From Woeseiaceae bacterium (GTDB taxonomy: Bacteria; Pseudomonadota; Gammaproteobacteria; Steroidobacterales; Woeseiaceae): a DNA stretch of 8,259 nt. The notes beneath the pieces were generated by a model. That model worked only from the letters and a program-made list of their open reading frames with translations. It was not told the origin of the DNA and made no database searches. Position 1 is the stretch's first letter; each line of letters opens with the position of its first letter. The stretch is from contig JALHUQ010000392.1 of NCBI GenBank assembly GCA_022866645.1, forward strand, positions 1 to 8,259, in the 5' to 3' direction. Position numbers and translations under genes: made by a program. This document shows positions 6,449 through 8,259 of this stretch, piece by piece.

Positions 6449-6655
6449 ATGCCGGAAATTCTCAACTGGAAATGGCGGATGAATAAATTAAGACAGCTTT
6501 TAAGCAATCTGCGATCGAGCTTCTGGTTTAAGCCTTCGCTGATGGTCACCGGCAGCATTGTGCAAGATACGGCGCTGGTGTCGCTCGCCCTGGCGTACCC
6601 GCGCGAAACGCTGGCAACTCGGTCTGTATCGTGCGCAGCGAGAGTCAAGGCATAG
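6449..6655 (+). pseudogene. Possible remnant of a DUF2254-type membrane protein gene
   Basis: This 68-codon reading frame ends in TAG at 6655. From residue 11 it reads MNKLRQLLSNLRSSFWFKP-SLMV, which resembles the N-terminal start of DUF2254 membrane proteins (basic helix, SxWFxPxLM, then the first membrane helix). After about residue 42 the sequence loses hydrophobic character and any resemblance, and the frame runs into the start of the antiporter gene in another frame. DUF2254 proteins are several hundred residues long, so only the first tenth would remain. The likeness rests on a short motif recalled from the family, so a chance ORF or a small true protein is possible. The rest of 6275-6448 shows no gene. 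Confidence 0.35.
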
Positions 6656-6669
6656 CGGCATGGATTCGA

Positions 6670-7899
6670 ATGCTTGAAATCGCTGCTACCTGCCTCGTCA
6701 TCACTGCACTGCTGGCGTACCTGAACCACCGCTTCGTGGGGATGCCCACGACGATCGGCGTGATGGCGTCCGCACTGATACTGTCACTGGCACTTATCGG
6801 CCTGGACGCAATGGGCATCGCGCAAGGCTTGCGCGAGTACGAGGAGTCATTCCTTCGCTCGATCGACTTTTCGAATGTGCTCATGCAGGGCATGCTGTCG
6901 CTGCTGCTGTTTGCCGCCGCGCTTCATGTTGACCTCGGCAAGCTCAAGGCCTACCGCTTGCCGGTGGCTGCGCTCGCTGTGCTGGGTACGTTGGCGTCGA
7001 CGCTGGTCGTGGCTTTCGGGATCTGGATTGTGTTGCCGCTTGCGGGCCTCCAGTTGCCGCTGATGTACTGCCTGCTGTTCGGTGCCCTGATCTCGCCCAC
7101 GGACCCGATCGCCGTGATGGGCATACTGAAATCCGCCGGCGCGCCGAAAGAGCTGGAACTCGTGATCACTGGCGAGTCGCTGTTCAATGATGGTGTAGGA
7201 GTCGTGGTCTTCTCGTTGCTTTTGGGCATGCTGACGAGTGGCCTCACACCAACGCTGGGCCACGGCCTGGAACTGTTGCTGCGCGAAGCCGGCGGCGGCC
7301 TGGTGTTCGGGGGGGTGCTTGGGCTTGTGACGTTTCGAATGCTCAAGAGCGTGGATAACTACCAGGTCGAGGTTCTACTGTCACTGGCAGCCGTCACGGG
7401 CGGCTACGCCCTGGCCAACAGGCTGCACTTCTCCGGACCGCTGGCCATGGTGGTCGCAGGTCTCATTATCGGAAATCACGGCCGCGCGATGGCCATGTCG
7501 GACACGACGCGCCGCTACCTGGACATGTTCTGGGAGCTTATCGACGAGATATTGAATGCCACTTTGTTCGTCCTGATCGGCATGGAGGTTCTGTTGGTGG
7601 TATTTTCGGCCAACCTAATTCTTGCTGCTGGCTTGGCCATTGCAGTGACGCTGCTGGCGAGGCTGCTGACGGTCGGGTTGCCGGTGGCCGCGCTGCAGGG
7701 CTTCATGAAGCTGCCATCGGGTTCCTGGATAGTATTGACCTGGGGCGGTCTGCGTGGTGGTATTTCGGTGGCTCTGGCCTTGTCGTTGCCCATGGGCCCG
7801 GAGCGCAATACCGTGGTCGCACTCACCTACGGCGTCGTCGTGTTCTCGATACTTGCGCAGGGTTTGTCCATCGGTCGTGTCACGCGTCGGGCGACGTGA
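6670..7899 (+). CDS. CPA1-family Na+(K+)/H+ antiporter
   Basis: This protein of 409 residues, almost wholly hydrophobic with about 12 predicted membrane segments, exchanges protons for sodium or potassium across the inner membrane in pH and salt homeostasis. CPA1 (NhaP-type) signatures are ALISPTDPIAVMGILK with the ion-binding-region TDP (residues 144-146), GESLFNDGVGVVVF with the Asn-Asp pair (173-174), and WGGLRGG (358-364). The start is ATG 6670, because MLEIAATCLVITALLAYLNHRF resembles the family's usual beginning. GTG 6631 in frame would add 13 polar residues, and neither has a strong ribosome site (GGA lies just before 6670). Two hand-counted 60-base lines give about 70% and 62% GC, against about 52-55% in dapA. 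It lacks a large C-terminal cytoplasmic domain. Ion specificity cannot be read from the sequence. Confidence 0.92.
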   Translation: MLEIAATCLVITALLAYLNHRFVGMPTTIGVMASALILSLALIGLDAMGIAQGLREYEESFLRSIDFSNVLMQGMLSLLLFAAALHVDLGKLKAYRLPVAALAVLGTLASTLVVAFGIWIVLPLAGLQLPLMYCLLFGALISPTDPIAVMGILKSAGAPKELELVITGESLFNDGVGVVVFSLLLGMLTSGLTPTLGHGLELLLREAGGGLVFGGVLGLVTFRMLKSVDNYQVEVLLSLAAVTGGYALANRLHFSGPLAMVVAGLIIGNHGRAMAMSDTTRRYLDMFWELIDEILNATLFVLIGMEVLLVVFSANLILAAGLAIAVTLLARLLTVGLPVAALQGFMKLPSGSWIVLTWGGLRGGISVALALSLPMGPERNTVVALTYGVVVFSILAQGLSIGRVTRRAT

Positions 7900-8087
7900 A
7901 CCTCTGATCGGCGATGGCGAAGTGAGCGACAGCGGGCGAACTGATTCGAGGAACCGATATGGCCACCGTCTGTGCCGTAGCGAACTGTGGTGAAGTCCGG
8001 GGGTGGACGAACTGTTCGTCACTTGAAAAGTGTCAAAGCCGAGAACATCACTATCGGCCGGTACCTCCAAAGGACATAGATGCAAAA
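7900..8087. other. Spacer between convergent genes with two small hairpins
   Basis: No gene is supported here. GACGAAC (8006-8012) and GTTCGTC (8014-8020) form a near-palindrome, followed at once by CACTT-GAA-AAGTG (8020-8032). Neither is followed by a T-run, so they are not clear terminators. Confidence 0.4.
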
Positions 8088-8109
8088 GGCCCCGCAATGG
8101 GCCACTTTG
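8084..8109 (-). terminator. Likely terminator of pyruvate kinase gene
   Basis: On the minus strand, GGCCC (8103-8099), loop ATTGCG, GGGCC (8092-8088), then TTTT (8087-8084). It begins about 9 bases after the pyk stop at 8112. The stem is short and the T-run only four. Confidence 0.6.
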
Positions 8110-8111
8110 TG

Positions 8112-8259
8112 TTACTCCGCCGAAAACCCCAGTTTCCGCATCTGTGGGGTCTTTTTGTACTGGTGTCCCTGCATGCGGCGGAGGATGTTGTCGAGCATCT
8201 TGATCGCCGCGAGTATATGTGGGCCCTTGTTGAGCATGACGCAGTCGGCTCGTTGTGAC
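8112..8259 (-). CDS. pyk: Pyruvate kinase, C-terminal end only
   Basis: The final 48 codons of a gene that begins outside the window. The peptide reads RADCVMLNKGPHILAAIKML, then DNILRRMQGHQYKK and a short basic end. This is the C-terminal part of the barrel domain of a pyruvate kinase subtype in which the usual VMLSxETA segment is replaced by VMLNKGP. Pyruvate kinase transfers phosphate from phosphoenolpyruvate to ADP, ending glycolysis. The stop TAA (8114-8112) falls about 35 residues after the VMLNKGP motif, so this enzyme lacks the large allosteric C-terminal domain of E. coli PykF and PykA. The subtype is known in several proteobacteria. It converges with the antiporter gene. Confidence 0.8.
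   Translation of the reverse strand, partial: SQRADCVMLNKGPHILAAIKMLDNILRRMQGHQYKKTPQMRKLGFSAE
8123..8156 (+). terminator. Possible plus-strand terminator inside pyk 3' end
   Basis: ACCCCA (8126-8131) pairs with TGGGGT (8145-8150) across a 13-base loop and is followed by CTTTTTG. It could stop read-through from the antiporter gene. It lies within the pyk codons, so it may be a by-product of the Lys-Lys-Thr-Pro coding sequence. Confidence 0.3.

Noticed and set aside
6415..6729. Minus-strand ORF of 104 codons
   Set aside because: It overlaps the antiporter start on the other strand and shows no recognisable family.
7959..8258. Plus-strand ORF of 99 codons near the right end
   Set aside because: Its second half is antisense to the pyruvate kinase C-terminus, and its first half lacks a ribosome site and family resemblance.

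Overview
The window looks like a chromosomal segment of a gammaproteobacterium of medium GC content. Evidence: dapA is followed by a small lipoprotein gene (the usual place of bamC) and diverges from gcvR-bcp-bepA, a neighbourhood typical of Gammaproteobacteria. The genes carry Sec and lipoprotein signals of a Gram-negative cell. I cannot name the genus.

Left part (1-3007, minus strand): a tight four-gene run, gcvR (two-ACT-domain regulator) - bcp (thiol peroxidase) - bepA (periplasmic M48 metalloprotease/chaperone with TPRs) - mlaA (outer-membrane lipoprotein of the phospholipid retrograde pathway, cut by the window edge). Gaps are 17, 15 and 2 bases. BepA and MlaA both serve the outer membrane.

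Middle (3008-4265): a 104-base divergent control region, then dapA (lysine/peptidoglycan precursor synthesis) overlapping by 4 bases a very short lipoprotein that sits where bamC usually lies. From 4266 to 4844 there is no protein gene. This stretch holds one intact tRNA-Ser(GGA) with its own terminator. Before it lies a duplicated leader plus the first 22 bases of the same tRNA, and after it a degenerate 3' tRNA copy. Both broken copies are joined to clusters of short GC-rich hairpins. This tRNA-derived mosaic is the most unusual structure in the window.

Right part (4845-8259): an MscS-family mechanosensitive channel fused to a periplasmic BON domain (minus), a roughly 440-base spacer with its promoter and what looks like the broken start of a DUF2254-type membrane protein gene, then a CPA1-family cation/proton antiporter (plus, visibly richer in GC than dapA), and, converging on it, the last 48 codons of a pyruvate kinase (minus). 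MscS and the antiporter are both osmotic/ion-homeostasis functions but are divergently transcribed and not obviously co-regulated.

Most genes here are ordinary housekeeping genes. I see no defence system, CRISPR array, intact transposon or phage gene. The points worth a second look are the tRNA mosaic, the miniature lipoprotein after dapA, the BON-MscS fusion, the Bcp lacking the usual resolving cysteine, and the gene remnant before the antiporter.
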